Positions 19,281 through 28,759 of a DNA stretch of 64,000 nucleotides are shown here, piece after piece. The notes beneath the pieces were generated by a model. The model ran no database searches. It was not told the origin of the DNA and worked only from the letters and a program-made list of their open reading frames with translations. This DNA is from Psychromonas sp. CD1. GTDB lineage: Bacteria; Pseudomonadota; Gammaproteobacteria; Enterobacterales; Psychromonadaceae. The DNA lies in NCBI RefSeq assembly GCF_002239585.1, contig NZ_NDFH01000002.1, positions 62,001-126,000 of the forward strand. Reading direction: 5' to 3'. The position numbers and the translations under genes were made by a program. Numbering within the stretch: the stretch's first letter is position 1; every line of letters begins with the position of its first letter.

Positions 19281-21353
19281 ATGAAATTACACAAAATACC
19301 TCTTACGGTATTAGATGGCGTCGGGATAAAACTTTCTGAGCGTTTAGCAAAAATGAATTTATACACGGTTGCGGATTTGCTTTTTCATTTGCCCTTACAT
19401 TACCAAGATCGTGCGCGCGTGTATTCGATTTCGCAATTGCAAGAGGGTATGCAAGTCAGTATTGTGGGACGTATTATTAGTAGCCAAGTGCAAAGGGGAA
19501 AACGACGCATTTTAAAATGTAAGATCCGTGATGAAAGTGGCATTGCTTGCCTTAATTTTTTCCATTTTAATGTGGCGCAACAAAATTCGTTTACAGAGGG
19601 CCGTCTTATACAATGTTTTGGTGATTTTAAAATTGGTTATCAAGGTGTTGAAGTCACTCATCCAGAGTATCATTTTATCGATAAACGTCAAAAAAACACT
19701 GAAGCGGGGTATTTAACACCCGTGTATCCCTGTACTGAAGGTTTAAAACAAAACAGTTTACGTAAACTTGTTTTACAAGCGTTACATCTATTAAAACAAA
19801 ATGATATTGAAGAAGTATTACCTACCCACTTGTTGACATACCCATTAAGTCTTCATGATGCTTTGCACTATCTCCATCAGCCGCCTATCGATGCCTGTAT
19901 TGAGCAACTTGAATCGCGTAGCCATCCGGCACAACAACGCTTGATTCTAGAAGAATTATTAGCACAACAAGTTAATATGTTAATGATACGCAGTGCCATG
20001 CAAAAAAACCAAAGTGTGTCAATTGCAAAAAGTACAACACTTGGGCCTCAATTATTACAAGGTTTGCCTTTTTCCGCCACTAATGCGCAGCAAAGAGTGG
20101 TTGCTGAGATTGTACAAGATTTACAAAAAAATAAACCTATGATGCGTCTGGTACAAGGGGACGTTGGTTCTGGAAAAACATTAGTGGCGGCACTGGCTGC
20201 ATTATGTGTCATAGAGGCAGGTTATCAAGTGGCGCTTATGGCGCCTACCGAATTATTAGCGGAGCAACATTATTTAACATTTCAAGACTGGTTTGGCCCT
20301 CTTGGGGTGCGAGTGGGGATGTTATCGGGGAAGATGAAAATAAAAGAGAAACGCTCACAAACGGAAGATATACAGCTTGGTTTAGCACAAATGGTGATTG
20401 GAACACATGCATTATTTTCAAATAATGTCATATTTAAAAATTTACAGTTGATCATTGTAGATGAGCAACACCGTTTTGGTGTACATCAACGTTTAGCATT
20501 GCGCAGCAAGGGAAAATCGGGAGATTTTGCTCCACATCAATTGACCATGACCGCGACACCCATCCCACGGACGTTGGCGATGACCGCATATGCAGATTTG
20601 AAAGTTTCGGTGATTGATGAGTTACCTGCGGGGCGTACGGCAGTACAAACCATAGTACTACCTGAAACTCGTCGAGGTGATATTATTCGTCGTGTTTATC
20701 ATGCGTGTAAGGATCAAGGGCGTCAGGCATATTGGGTATGTACTTTAATTTCTGAATCTGAAGCTTTGCAATGTCAAGCTGCGGAAAATATTGCTAATGA
20801 TTTGCAACTTTCCCTTGTTGATTTACGTATAGGCTTGGTGCACGGGCGGATGAGAGGGTCAGAGAAGAAATATGTAATGGAAGCATTTAAAAGCGGAAAT
20901 CTCGACTTGCTTGTCGCTACAACGGTGATAGAAGTCGGCGTCGATGTGCCTAATGCCAGCTTAATGATAATTGAAAATGCGGAGCGTTTAGGGCTTGCTC
21001 AATTACATCAATTGCGCGGGCGGGTGGGGCGTGGCAGTGTTGCTAGTCATTGTGTTTTACTTTATAAAGATCCGTTGTCAAAGGTGGCAAAAAAACGTTT
21101 ACAAATATTGCGGCGTAGTAATGATGGTTTTTATATTGCAGAGCAAGATCTTATTATACGCGGGCCAGGAGAAGTATTAGGGACTAAACAAACGGGCGTT
21201 GCCAGCTTTAAAATTGCAGATTTATTACGCGATCAAAGTTTACTTCCGGATGTAAAGCGCCTTGCACAGCAATTACTCTATGAATATCCACAATATATAA
21301 TGCCATTAACCAAACGCTGGTTAGGTGATAACCAAGACTATGGGCAAGTTTAA
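19281..21353 (+). CDS. recG: ATP-dependent DNA helicase RecG
   Basis: 690 residues (E. coli 693). RecG regresses stalled replication forks and processes branched DNA and R-loops. An N-terminal wedge/OB domain is followed by superfamily 2 helicase motifs: Walker A QGDVGSGKT near residue 293, DEQHRFG as motif II, TATPIPRT as motif III, and GRVGRG as motif VI. The C-terminal TRG-type hairpin region (GPGEVLGTKQTGVASFKIAD) is present. It is probably cotranscribed with the GTPase gene. E. coli recG neighbours (spoT, trmH) are absent. Confidence 0.97.
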   Translation: MKLHKIPLTVLDGVGIKLSERLAKMNLYTVADLLFHLPLHYQDRARVYSISQLQEGMQVSIVGRIISSQVQRGKRRILKCKIRDESGIACLNFFHFNVAQQNSFTEGRLIQCFGDFKIGYQGVEVTHPEYHFIDKRQKNTEAGYLTPVYPCTEGLKQNSLRKLVLQALHLLKQNDIEEVLPTHLLTYPLSLHDALHYLHQPPIDACIEQLESRSHPAQQRLILEELLAQQVNMLMIRSAMQKNQSVSIAKSTTLGPQLLQGLPFSATNAQQRVVAEIVQDLQKNKPMMRLVQGDVGSGKTLVAALAALCVIEAGYQVALMAPTELLAEQHYLTFQDWFGPLGVRVGMLSGKMKIKEKRSQTEDIQLGLAQMVIGTHALFSNNVIFKNLQLIIVDEQHRFGVHQRLALRSKGKSGDFAPHQLTMTATPIPRTLAMTAYADLKVSVIDELPAGRTAVQTIVLPETRRGDIIRRVYHACKDQGRQAYWVCTLISESEALQCQAAENIANDLQLSLVDLRIGLVHGRMRGSEKKYVMEAFKSGNLDLLVATTVIEVGVDVPNASLMIIENAERLGLAQLHQLRGRVGRGSVASHCVLLYKDPLSKVAKKRLQILRRSNDGFYIAEQDLIIRGPGEVLGTKQTGVASFKIADLLRDQSLLPDVKRLAQQLLYEYPQYIMPLTKRWLGDNQDYGQV

Positions 21354-21443
21354 TCTTTATTTTTTGTAAAAATTTTAAAGGAATAGCATCGTTACAATAG
21401 AGATATAAATGTCTAATCCATATTAGATTTCATCATGCGATTT

Positions 21444-21475
21444 ATAGGCAAATAAAAAAATTTAAATGTGCCTAT
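21444..21475. repeat. Small inverted repeat between recG and ntrC
   Basis: ATAGGCA (21444-21450) and TGCCTAT (21469-21475) are perfect inverted copies around an A-rich loop in the convergent gap between recG and ntrC. It may help terminate either gene, but the stem is only 7 bp and no proper T-run follows. Confidence 0.35.
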
Positions 21476-21500
21476 TCTAGAAGTCTAAGATCGCATTTTA

Positions 21501-22895
21501 TTAAAGGTTAAATTCTTTTAATTTGCGTGTTAAGGTGTTGCGTCCCCAACCGAGTTTCTGAGCTGCTTCTAATTTTTTACCATGAGTAAAAGATAAAGTA
21601 GTTTGTAACATTAATTTTTCTAGCTGAGGTAAGGCTTCACTTAGTAAATTTTGTTGTCCGTTTTGTAACGCGGAGCGAGTCCATTGTACCAGCATTTGTT
21701 GCCACTCAGGAGCATTGTTAGAATGGGTTGTTGTTTGCGCTTTGAGATCTAAAGGTAGGTCATGAATATGTATTTCTTGACCGCTGGCCATTACCGTAAG
21801 CCAGCGACATAAATTTTCAAGTTGGCGAACATTACCAGGCCACGCTAGGCTTTGTAAATATTTTTGACACTTCGCACTAATTTTTTTCTGTTCAACATTT
21901 AACTCTGTGGCAATTTGTTGTAAAAAATGCTGGCTTAATAAGGGGATGTCTTCGCGACGTTCTTGTAATGCCGGTAGCTGTAAACGTATAACATTCAAAC
22001 GGTGAAACAGATCTTCTCTAAAGTCCCCCTTTGCAACTTTTTCTTCTAAATTGTGATGTGTTGCTGCGATAATTCGTACATCAACGTGAACTTCTTGTGT
22101 GCCACCGATTCGATAAAAATGTCCATCAGAAAGAACGCGTAATAAACGCGTTTGGACATCTAAGGGCATATCTCCAATTTCATCAAGAAATAATGTACCA
22201 CCATCAGCTTGCTCAAAGCGTCCTGTTCGTTTTTGTACAGCGCCTGTAAAAGCACCTTTTTCATGGCCAAAGAGCTCGGCTTCAATAAGTTCTCTGGGAA
22301 TGGCAGCCATATTTAAAGCAATAAATGTTTGCGTGCGTCTAGGGCTATGCTTATGCAGGGCATGTGCAACAAGCTCTTTTCCGGTGCCAGATTGGCCATT
22401 AATCAATACATTCATACTTGATCGAGAGAGGCGCCCAATAACACGAAATACATCTTGCATCGCGGGTGCTTTGCCTATTATTTCTGGAGTATGTAATGCT
22501 ATTTCAGGCTGTGATTTCTTCTGTTTTAATTCTAAACTGTGACTAATTGCCCGTTGTATCATGATGCTAGCTTCATGAATATCAAACGGTTTGGGTAAAT
22601 ATTCAAAAGCGCCATTTTGATAAGCATTGACAGCACTGTCTAAGTCGCTGTGCGCAGTCATTATGATAATAGGGAGTTGTGGGAATTTTTGATGAATGCG
22701 TCGCATAAGCGCTAAGCCGTCTATACCCTGCATACGGATATCAGAGATAATCACTTCGGGTTGCTCGATTTGTAGCTGCTCCCACAAGCTTTCTGCGTCG
22801 GGAAAACTGGCATAACTTATCTGTTTTGTTTTTAGCGTACGCTCTAATACCCAACGAATGGCATGATCGTCATCTACTATCCATGCTGTTGCCAT
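21501..22895 (-). CDS. glnG: Nitrogen regulation response regulator NtrC (NR-I)
   Basis: 464 residues (E. coli 469). A receiver domain has VDDD at 7-10 and the phosphoacceptor Asp52 (SDIRMQGIDG). The sigma54-activating AAA+ domain carries Walker A GQSGTGKE and the sigma54-contacting loop GAFTGA. A C-terminal Fis-type helix-turn-helix ends the protein (LGWGRNTLTRKLKEF). When phosphorylated by NtrB under nitrogen limitation it drives glnA and other sigma54 promoters. It lies 12 nt after ntrB in the operon DUF4124 gene, ntrB, ntrC, and two likely binding sites sit before glnA. Confidence 0.97.
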   Translation of the reverse strand: MATAWIVDDDHAIRWVLERTLKTKQISYASFPDAESLWEQLQIEQPEVIISDIRMQGIDGLALMRRIHQKFPQLPIIIMTAHSDLDSAVNAYQNGAFEYLPKPFDIHEASIMIQRAISHSLELKQKKSQPEIALHTPEIIGKAPAMQDVFRVIGRLSRSSMNVLINGQSGTGKELVAHALHKHSPRRTQTFIALNMAAIPRELIEAELFGHEKGAFTGAVQKRTGRFEQADGGTLFLDEIGDMPLDVQTRLLRVLSDGHFYRIGGTQEVHVDVRIIAATHHNLEEKVAKGDFREDLFHRLNVIRLQLPALQERREDIPLLSQHFLQQIATELNVEQKKISAKCQKYLQSLAWPGNVRQLENLCRWLTVMASGQEIHIHDLPLDLKAQTTTHSNNAPEWQQMLVQWTRSALQNGQQNLLSEALPQLEKLMLQTTLSFTHGKKLEAAQKLGWGRNTLTRKLKEFNL

Positions 22896-22907
22896 GATTT
22901 CTCTCTT

Positions 22908-23978
22908 TTATAAAATGATTGGTAAATAGATCAAAAATTCAGTTTGTGTGCTACAACTTTGGTATTCGATACGTCCATGATGTTGCTTTATGAGTGTTTG
23001 TGCAATCGATAATCCTAATCCGGTGCCTTTCTTTTTGCCAGTGACCATCGGAAAGAAAAGAGTATCTTGTAAATGTTTGCTAATACCCGGACCATTATCG
23101 ATTATTTTTATTTCTGCGACTAAACGTTGTGGTCTACCGTTAATTGTTATTTGGTGGGCACTACGCGTCCGGATAGTTATTTGCGCGTCGGGTGTATTGG
23201 CGCTACATAACGCTTGTACTGCATTTTGTACAATATTTAGGAAAGCTTGTTGTAGTTGATCTGATTGCATTTCAAAATCAGGGATACTCGGGTCATAATC
23301 CACTCGAATGCGGATGTTTTCGGGCAAATCTAATTGCACTAATTTACGCATTTTTTCTAGAGCCACATGGATGTTGTCCAATTTACGTGTACCTATTTTC
23401 GTTGGGCCCAGTAAACGGTCGACTAATGCGTTCAATCTATCAGCTTGTTGAATAATTATTTGAGTAAATTCTTTTAAATCTGCATTGGCTAATTCGGCTT
23501 CTAATAGTTGCGCAGCCCCGCGAAGTCCTCCTAATGGATTTTTAATTTCATGTGCCAAAGAGCGCATTAAATCTTGTGCTATTTGTTGTTGGTGTTGTTG
23601 GTAATAGACTTGTCGTGATTTACGTTGTTGGCTAATACCTTGCATTTCAATTAGTACATGCGCTTGGCTATTAAATGACAGAGGGCTAACACTTAAGTTT
23701 AAAAATAAAGATTTACCTTCAATTAATAACGAAACGTCACTTTGTGTAAATGAATTTTGGGTTTTAAATACTTTTTCAATATAGCGTTTATCAAAATGAA
23801 ACTGATGAGCGAGTTGGCTCAATGTTTGTGTGTAAAGGCGCTGAGTACTTTGTAAAAGTAATAATTCAGTTGCTGGATTCGCATAGATGACCTTTCCCCC
23901 TAGATGAATAACAAGAAAGGCAGTTTGTGCTTCTTCTAAGAGTATAAAGGGAAATTTTAGATCATTAGTTGATAACAT
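22908..23978 (-). CDS. glnL: Nitrogen regulation sensor kinase/phosphatase NtrB (NR-II)
   Basis: 356 residues (E. coli 349). It has an N-terminal PAS domain, an H-box AHEIKNPLGGLRGAAQLLEA carrying the phosphorylated His, and an ATPase domain with NIVQNAVQAL, DNGPGIS and GKKKGTGLGLSIAQ. NtrB phosphorylates NtrC when nitrogen is low and dephosphorylates it when bound to PII. It is cytosolic, as no membrane segment is seen. Only 6 nt separate it from the end of the broken DUF4124 gene, so a frameshift there could affect its translation. Confidence 0.96.
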   Translation of the reverse strand: MLSTNDLKFPFILLEEAQTAFLVIHLGGKVIYANPATELLLLQSTQRLYTQTLSQLAHQFHFDKRYIEKVFKTQNSFTQSDVSLLIEGKSLFLNLSVSPLSFNSQAHVLIEMQGISQQRKSRQVYYQQHQQQIAQDLMRSLAHEIKNPLGGLRGAAQLLEAELANADLKEFTQIIIQQADRLNALVDRLLGPTKIGTRKLDNIHVALEKMRKLVQLDLPENIRIRVDYDPSIPDFEMQSDQLQQAFLNIVQNAVQALCSANTPDAQITIRTRSAHQITINGRPQRLVAEIKIIDNGPGISKHLQDTLFFPMVTGKKKGTGLGLSIAQTLIKQHHGRIEYQSCSTQTEFLIYLPIIL

Positions 23979-23984
23979 TAGTTA

Positions 23985-24571
23985 TTATCTTTTTACTGTG
24001 GAGCGTAATAGGTGTATATGAATAATGGGGCTTTTATTCAGCACATTTGAGTTTTTGTCTAGCAAGTAAACTTGCAAGCTATGCGTACCTCGTGCGATAT
24101 TTTGAAGCCTAATGTTTGTAGAGTATTGAGCTTTTCCCACTTTAGTTGCATCAATGAATAATTGTAATCGATATGTTTGTTGCATGCGTGGTGATATATT
24201 TACCTGTACATTCAAAAGTCCATTATTGCTTCGTATAGACATATCATCGCGGGGGAAAATAATGTTGATTTCATGTGCAATTATTTTTATTTGTTGTGAT
24301 TTTACTTCTTTTTTAATTTCTTTTTCTATTCGTGCAGGTGTAACATTATTGATTTGTATGTTAATTTTTTTACTTCTTTTTTAATTTCTTTTTCTATTCG
24401 TGCAGGTGTAACATTATTGATTTGTATGTTAATAGGTTGTGTGTGATTTTGGGACCTATCGGAAAAGCGAACATTACCTTGTTTATCAATTTCTTTATAA
24501 ATTAAAGTCTCGGAAGCGTAAAGATTGCAACTAAGAAGGCTAAGACAAAATAGGTAAATAAAAAAAGGCAT
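23985..24571 (-). pseudogene. DUF4124-type envelope protein gene, frameshifted by a tandem duplication
   Basis: Two open frames together look like one gene. The upstream part (24571 to 24326, 81 codons) encodes a signal peptide (MPFFIYLFCLSLLSCNLYAS) and a DUF4124 start (IYKEIDKQGNVRFSDR). The downstream part (open into 23985, last 85 codons from 24242) encodes a beta-rich C-terminus. A 66-bp direct repeat with 68-bp period lies between them. Since 68 is not a multiple of 3, it shifts the frame. Removing one copy joins INNVTPARIEKEIKKEVKSQ into one 172-residue protein. DUF4124 proteins are often found between glnA and ntrB in marine gammaproteobacteria; their function is unknown. A sequencing or assembly error is also possible. 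Confidence 0.85.
24300..24433. repeat. Tandem direct repeat, 66 bp identical with 68-bp period
   Basis: 24300-24365 is repeated without change at 24368-24433, separated by 2 bp. Both copies encode the same peptide (INNVTPARIEKEIKKEV) on the minus strand but in different frames relative to the gene start. Perfect identity suggests a recent event. Confidence 0.95.
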
Positions 24572-24616
24572 GACTATTTTCCTTATACAAGATTGAGCGC
24601 ACTAGCATTGACTCTA

Positions 24617-24645
24617 AATATACCAGCGAAGTTATAATGCAACAA
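24617..24645 (-). promoter_or_regulatory. Likely sigma70 promoter of the DUF4124-ntrB-ntrC operon
   Basis: On the minus strand, TTGTTG (24645-24640), a 17-bp spacer and TATATT (24622-24617) precede the DUF4124 gene by about 45 nt. It lies just downstream of the glnA terminator, so ntrBC can be expressed separately from glnA. Confidence 0.5.
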
Positions 24646-24664
24646 AACAAAAAACCGATATAAA

Positions 24665-24692
24665 CAAAAAACCCGCATATATGCGGGTTTTC
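24665..24692 (-). terminator. Rho-independent terminator after glnA
   Basis: A nearly perfect palindrome (24668-24692) forms a 10-bp stem with a TATA loop, AAAACCCGCA pairing with TGCGGGTTTT. Read on the minus strand it ends in a run of T (24671-24666). It lies 26 nt past the glnA stop and separates glnA from the ntrBC operon. Confidence 0.88.
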
Positions 24693-24717
24693 TTAAGATA
24701 AAAAAATTAAGATTCCG

Positions 24718-26136
24718 TTATACGCTGTAGTATAACTCAAATTCTTTAGGATGAGTCGCTTGAGAAACCGCTTCACACTCTGCTTTTTTTAGTTTAATAA
24801 AAGCATCAATGGATGAATTAGAGAAAACTCCACCGTGGAGAAGGAAATCTCTATCTGCATCGAGCGCCGCTAATGCTTCTTCAAAAGATACTGCTACTTG
24901 TGGGATTGAATCTGCTTCTTCTTTTGGTAAATCATAAAGATCTTTATCTAATGCTTCACCTGGGTCGATTTTATTTTTAATACCATCAAGACCGGCCATT
25001 AACATCACAGAAAACCCTAAATAAGGATTCATGGTTGGATCGGGGAAGCGTACTTCAATACGCGAAGCTTTAGGTGATGGTACCACTGGAATGCGGATAG
25101 ATGCACTGCGATTACCTGCAGAATATGCAAGCATTACAGGTGCTTCAAAGCCAGGGATCAGACGTTTGTATGAGTTAGTTGATGCATTTGTGTAAGCATT
25201 GATAGCTTTTGCATGTTTAATAATACCGCCAATATAATAAAGCGCCATTTGTGATAGGCCACCATAGAGGTTGCCAGAGAATAAATTAACACCATCTTTA
25301 GCGAGTGATTGGTGACAGTGATTACCAGAGCCGTTATCGCCAACAAGGGGCTTAGGCATAAAGGTTGCTGTTTGACCATAGGCATGAGCAACATTATGTA
25401 CTACATATTTATATATTTGCAATTCATCTGCTTTTTTTACTATGGTATTAAAGCGACAGGCGATTTCATTTTGACCTGCGGTGGCAACTTCATGATGATG
25501 CGCTTCAACGACAAGGCCCATCTCTTCCATGATTAAACACATCGCCGATCGAATGTTTTGGGCGCTATCTACAGGGGAAACAGGAAAGTAACCACCTTTA
25601 ATTCCAGGACGATGTCCCGTATTACCTTCTTCATAAACAGTGCCCGAGTTCCAAGCAGCTTCTTTTGCATCAATGGCATAAAAAGCGCCATTGATGTTAT
25701 TTGAATAACGCACGTCATCAAAGAGAAAAAATTCAGGCTCTGGTCCAAAAAGAATGGTATCTGCAATTCCCGTTGAACGCATATATGCTTCTGCACGTTT
25801 AGCGACGGAGCGTGGATCGCGATCATAGCCAAGCATTGTTTTCGGCTCTAGTACATCACAGCGCAAGTTAAGAGTTAGATCATCGGTAAAAGGGTCAATG
25901 ACGGCAGTACTCGGGTCGGGCATTAAAATCATGTCTGAGTCTTGAATTCCTTTCCAACCGGCAATAGATGAGCCATCAAACATTTTTCCGTCTTCAAAAA
26001 AGTCTTCGGTAACTTGGTGGAATGGAACGGAAACGTGTTGCTCTTTGCCGTGCGTATCAGTAAAACGTAAATCAACGAATTTCACGTCTTGCTCTTTAAT
26101 AAGATTAAGTACGTCTTGTGCAGTGTTTACAGACAT
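24718..26136 (-). CDS. glnA: Glutamine synthetase, type I
   Basis: 472 residues (E. coli 469). The enzyme makes glutamine from glutamate, ammonia and ATP and is the entry point for ammonium. Family blocks include [13 protein letters not shown], the metal-binding [17 protein letters not shown] (catalytic loop) and [19 protein letters not shown]. The adenylylation site Tyr is in DKDLYDLP near residue 400, so control by GlnE is likely. Its upstream region has a sigma54 promoter and two NtrC sites. A terminator separates it from the ntrBC operon. Confidence 0.98.
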   Translation of the reverse strand: MSVNTAQDVLNLIKEQDVKFVDLRFTDTHGKEQHVSVPFHQVTEDFFEDGKMFDGSSIAGWKGIQDSDMILMPDPSTAVIDPFTDDLTLNLRCDVLEPKTMLGYDRDPRSVAKRAEAYMRSTGIADTILFGPEPEFFLFDDVRYSNNINGAFYAIDAKEAAWNSGTVYEEGNTGHRPGIKGGYFPVSPVDSAQNIRSAMCLIMEEMGLVVEAHHHEVATAGQNEIACRFNTIVKKADELQIYKYVVHNVAHAYGQTATFMPKPLVGDNGSGNHCHQSLAKDGVNLFSGNLYGGLSQMALYYIGGIIKHAKAINAYTNASTNSYKRLIPGFEAPVMLAYSAGNRSASIRIPVVPSPKASRIEVRFPDPTMNPYLGFSVMLMAGLDGIKNKIDPGEALDKDLYDLPKEEADSIPQVAVSFEEALAALDADRDFLLHGGVFSNSSIDAFIKLKKAECEAVSQATHPKEFELYYSV

Positions 26137-26203
26137 TTTTACAACCTCGAATGATAGAAAGACAATAACAATAACAATAACAAAAAATAATATTCAAACA
26201 AGT

Positions 26204-26223
26204 ATAGCGAGAATCGTGCCAAG
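26204..26223 (-). promoter_or_regulatory. Sigma54 promoter of glnA
   Basis: The minus strand reads TTGGCACGATTCTCGCT across 26223-26207. This matches the -24/-12 consensus TTGGCACG-N4-TTGCT with a single change in the -12 part. Transcription would start near 26195 and leave a leader of about 58 nt. Confidence 0.85.
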
Positions 26224-26281
26224 TTGTAGAAGGCCGTTTATAGCGTGTTTTAGATAAACAAAATAGATATTTAAAAAAACA

Positions 26282-26319
26282 TGCCCTGTATTGGTGCTTA
26301 TTTTCCCATAAATGGTGCT
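26282..26319 (-). promoter_or_regulatory. Two tandem NtrC-binding sites upstream of glnA
   Basis: Sites 26282-26298 (TGCCCTG-TAT-TGGTGCT) and 26303-26319 (TTCCCAT-AAA-TGGTGCT) each match the 17-bp NtrC pattern TGCAC-N7-GTGCA with one strong half-site. Their centres are 21 bp apart, two helical turns. They lie roughly 95 and 116 bp upstream of the predicted start, as expected for an enhancer bound by NtrC dimers. Confidence 0.75.
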
Positions 26320-26419
26320 GAATTTTGCATATAATTCAAAAATCAGCATAAAAAGTTATTTTTTAGAAAGATATATTTATTGTGACGTAGTTAAAACTTT
26401 CTATTTCTCAAATAATGGT

Positions 26420-26529
26420 TACAATGTGCGCACTTCGGTTCGGATGCATTAACTGTGTTCTAAAGTAACCAAACAGATACCAATTAGGCCAATTTAACCT
26501 TATATAAATTTACCTAATTGGTATTTTTT
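26420..26529 (+). promoter_or_regulatory. typA leader: -10 box and terminator-like hairpin
   Basis: TACAAT at 26420-26425 is a plausible -10 box with a poor -35. About 45 nt further a long hairpin forms: 26477-26488 pairs perfectly with 26513-26524 (12 bp), and inside it 26491-26496 pairs with 26505-26510. It ends in a run of T (26524-26529), the form of an intrinsic terminator, yet it lies only 26 nt before the typA ATG. It may attenuate typA, or it may block read-through from upstream if the true promoter is inside it. Confidence 0.6.
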
Positions 26530-26555
26530 CAACCATTATTATTTTGAGGCGCATC

Positions 26556-28382
26556 ATGTCGTTAGATAAATTAAGAAATATTGCCATAATTGCTCACGTT
26601 GACCATGGTAAAACTACCCTTGTTGATAAATTGCTCGAGCAATCTGGAACATTACATACTCGTGGCGGTAATGAAGAGCGAGTTATGGACTCTAATGATT
26701 TAGAGAAAGAGCGCGGTATTACTATTCTTGCTAAAAACACAGCAATTGAGTGGAACGGTTATCGTATTAATATAGTAGATACTCCTGGGCATGCTGATTT
26801 CGGTGGCGAAGTTGAGCGTATTATGTCTATGGTAGATAGTGTTTGTTTACTTGTTGATGCTGTAGATGGGCCGATGCCTCAAACGCGTTTTGTAACTCAA
26901 AAAGCATTTGCACAAGGCTTAAAACCTATTGTTATCATTAATAAGATTGATAAACCTGGAGCACGTCCAGAGTGGGTAATCGATCAAGTTTTTGATTTGT
27001 TTGATAACTTAGGTGCAACAGATGAACAGTTAGATTTTAAAGTTGTTTATGCATCTGCATTAAATGGTTGGGCAAATTCAGAATCTGCAGAGCCAACAGA
27101 AAACATGGAATCATTATTCCAAGCAATTGTTGATCATGTTGATCCACCAAAAGGTGATCGTGATGGCGATCTCCAAATGCAGATCTCACAACTTGATCAT
27201 AATGCTTATGTTGGTGTTATCGGCGTAGGTCGTATTATGCGTGGTAGTGTTAAAGTTAACCAACAAGTAACAATAATTGGTAGTGACGGTAAGCAGCGTA
27301 AAGCTAAAGTTGGCCAAGTATTAGGTTACTTAGGGCTTGAGCGTTACAATATTGATGTGGCAGAAGCGGGTAATATTGTTGCAATCAGTGGTTTAGGCGA
27401 GCTTAAAATTTCTGATACAGTTTGTGCACAAAATAATGTAGAAGCATTACCACCACTAAGTGTTGATGAACCAACGGTTACCATGACTTTCCAAGTTAAT
27501 AATTCACCATTTTGTGGTAGAGAAGGAAAGTATGTTACATCGCGTAATATTTTAGATCGTTTAAATAAAGAGCTCGTGCATAATGTTGCACTTAAAGTTG
27601 AAGAAACTGGTGATCCTGATAAATTTAAAGTATCGGGTCGTGGTGAACTACATCTTGCTATATTAATAGAAAATATGCGTCGTGAAGGTTTTGAGCTAGC
27701 AGTTTCTCGTCCTGAAGTTATCGAGCGCATGGTTGATGGTGTGTTACATGAGCCAATGGAAACATTAACGGTTGATTGTGAAGAGCAACATCAAGGCAGT
27801 ATCATGGAGCAATTAGGCATTCGTAAAGCTGAATTGACTAACATGATCCCAGATGGTAAAGGTCGTATACGTTTAGACTTTATGATCCCAAGTCGTGGTT
27901 TGATCGGTTTCCAAACTGAATTTCTGACAATGACATCTGGCTCTGGTCTTCTTTATCATACTTTTGATCATTACGGTCCCCATAAAGGTGGCACTATTGG
28001 TCAACGTCAAAATGGCGTATTAGTTTGTAATCAAGCGGGTAAGGCTGTTACTTACTCATTGTTCTTCTTACAAGATCGTGGTCGTCTATTCTTAGGTCAT
28101 GCAACAGAAGTATACGAAGGTCAAATCATTGGCATTCATAACCGTTCAAACGATTTAACGGTTAACTGTATTCGTGGTAAACAACTGACTAACGTACGTT
28201 CATCTGGTACTGATGAAGCGCAAACACTTTCACCTTTTATCAATATGACGCTTGAGCAAGCTTTAGAGTTTATTGATGTAGATGAATTAGTTGAAGTAAC
28301 TCCGAAATGTATTCGTATTCGTAAAAAATTATTAACGGAAAATGAACGTAAACGTGCAGCTCGCCCTAAAAAAGGTATGTAG
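26556..28382 (+). CDS. typA: Ribosome-associated GTPase TypA/BipA
   Basis: 608 residues (E. coli 607). A translational GTPase with P-loop [10 protein letters not shown]3 [13 protein letters not shown] and G4 NKIDKPGA near the N-terminus, followed by EF-G-like domains and the BipA-specific C-terminal domain. It binds the ribosome and supports 50S assembly and growth at low temperature in E. coli, which is relevant in a probable cold-adapted marine organism. The ATG at 26556 is preferred over an in-frame TTG at 26544 because GAGG at 26546-26549 is well placed. It is monocistronic, with a terminator just after it and a hairpin in its leader. Confidence 0.97.
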   Translation: MSLDKLRNIAIIAHVDHGKTTLVDKLLEQSGTLHTRGGNEERVMDSNDLEKERGITILAKNTAIEWNGYRINIVDTPGHADFGGEVERIMSMVDSVCLLVDAVDGPMPQTRFVTQKAFAQGLKPIVIINKIDKPGARPEWVIDQVFDLFDNLGATDEQLDFKVVYASALNGWANSESAEPTENMESLFQAIVDHVDPPKGDRDGDLQMQISQLDHNAYVGVIGVGRIMRGSVKVNQQVTIIGSDGKQRKAKVGQVLGYLGLERYNIDVAEAGNIVAISGLGELKISDTVCAQNNVEALPPLSVDEPTVTMTFQVNNSPFCGREGKYVTSRNILDRLNKELVHNVALKVEETGDPDKFKVSGRGELHLAILIENMRREGFELAVSRPEVIERMVDGVLHEPMETLTVDCEEQHQGSIMEQLGIRKAELTNMIPDGKGRIRLDFMIPSRGLIGFQTEFLTMTSGSGLLYHTFDHYGPHKGGTIGQRQNGVLVCNQAGKAVTYSLFFLQDRGRLFLGHATEVYEGQIIGIHNRSNDLTVNCIRGKQLTNVRSSGTDEAQTLSPFINMTLEQALEFIDVDELVEVTPKCIRIRKKLLTENERKRAARPKKGM

Positions 28383-28400
28383 TAAACTCGTTTAATGTTT

Positions 28401-28439
28401 AAAAGCCCTTATCTGTTTTGGCAGGTAAGGGCTTTTTTT
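28401..28439 (+). terminator. Rho-independent terminator after typA
   Basis: A 15-bp stem (28401-28415 with 28422-28436, one G-U pair), a 6-nt loop and a run of seven T (28433-28439), 19 nt past the typA stop codon. Confidence 0.93.
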
Positions 28440-28689
28440 ATCTAAAATAGGGTAATGAGCATGTATGAGGCAGTACATAAAATGGTGTATATAATTATAT
28501 ACAAGATAATATTCGTGTTAAAAACAGCGATTAAACTTTTGAATACGGAATATAGTTGTTGTCATAAAACATATTCTGTTTGATCGCGATAGCTATTTAA
28601 TAGCTTCTCCTTACCGCATCTATTTTAATAGCCGTGTACTTTAATTAAGACTATTTTGACGGATAAAGAATGTCGCAAGGATTTGTTTT
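28440..28689. other. Intergenic stretch with two AT-rich palindromes
   Basis: No gene is seen. It contains a perfect 16-bp palindrome, GTATATAATTATATAC, at 28487-28502 and an odd-length palindrome, AGCTATT-T-AATAGCT, at 28591-28605. Either could be a protein-binding site, but both are low-complexity sequences that arise easily in AT-rich DNA. Confidence 0.5.
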
Positions 28690-28718
28690 TTGATTAATAT
28701 TGCTTCATGTATTATATC
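28690..28718 (+). promoter_or_regulatory. Likely promoter of yihY-dtd
   Basis: TTGATT (28690-28695), a 17-bp spacer and TATATC (28713-28718), about 40 nt before the yihY ATG. No other good hexamer pair is seen in the gap. Confidence 0.5.
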
Positions 28719-28759
28719 CTAATGTAAAGCATATTTTGAATACGATTTTAGGGGGTGAA

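Noticed and set aside
24326-24571. Treating the 81-codon and 85-codon frames near ntrB as two separate genes
   Set aside because: Removing one copy of the direct repeat joins them in one frame, so a single disrupted gene explains both.
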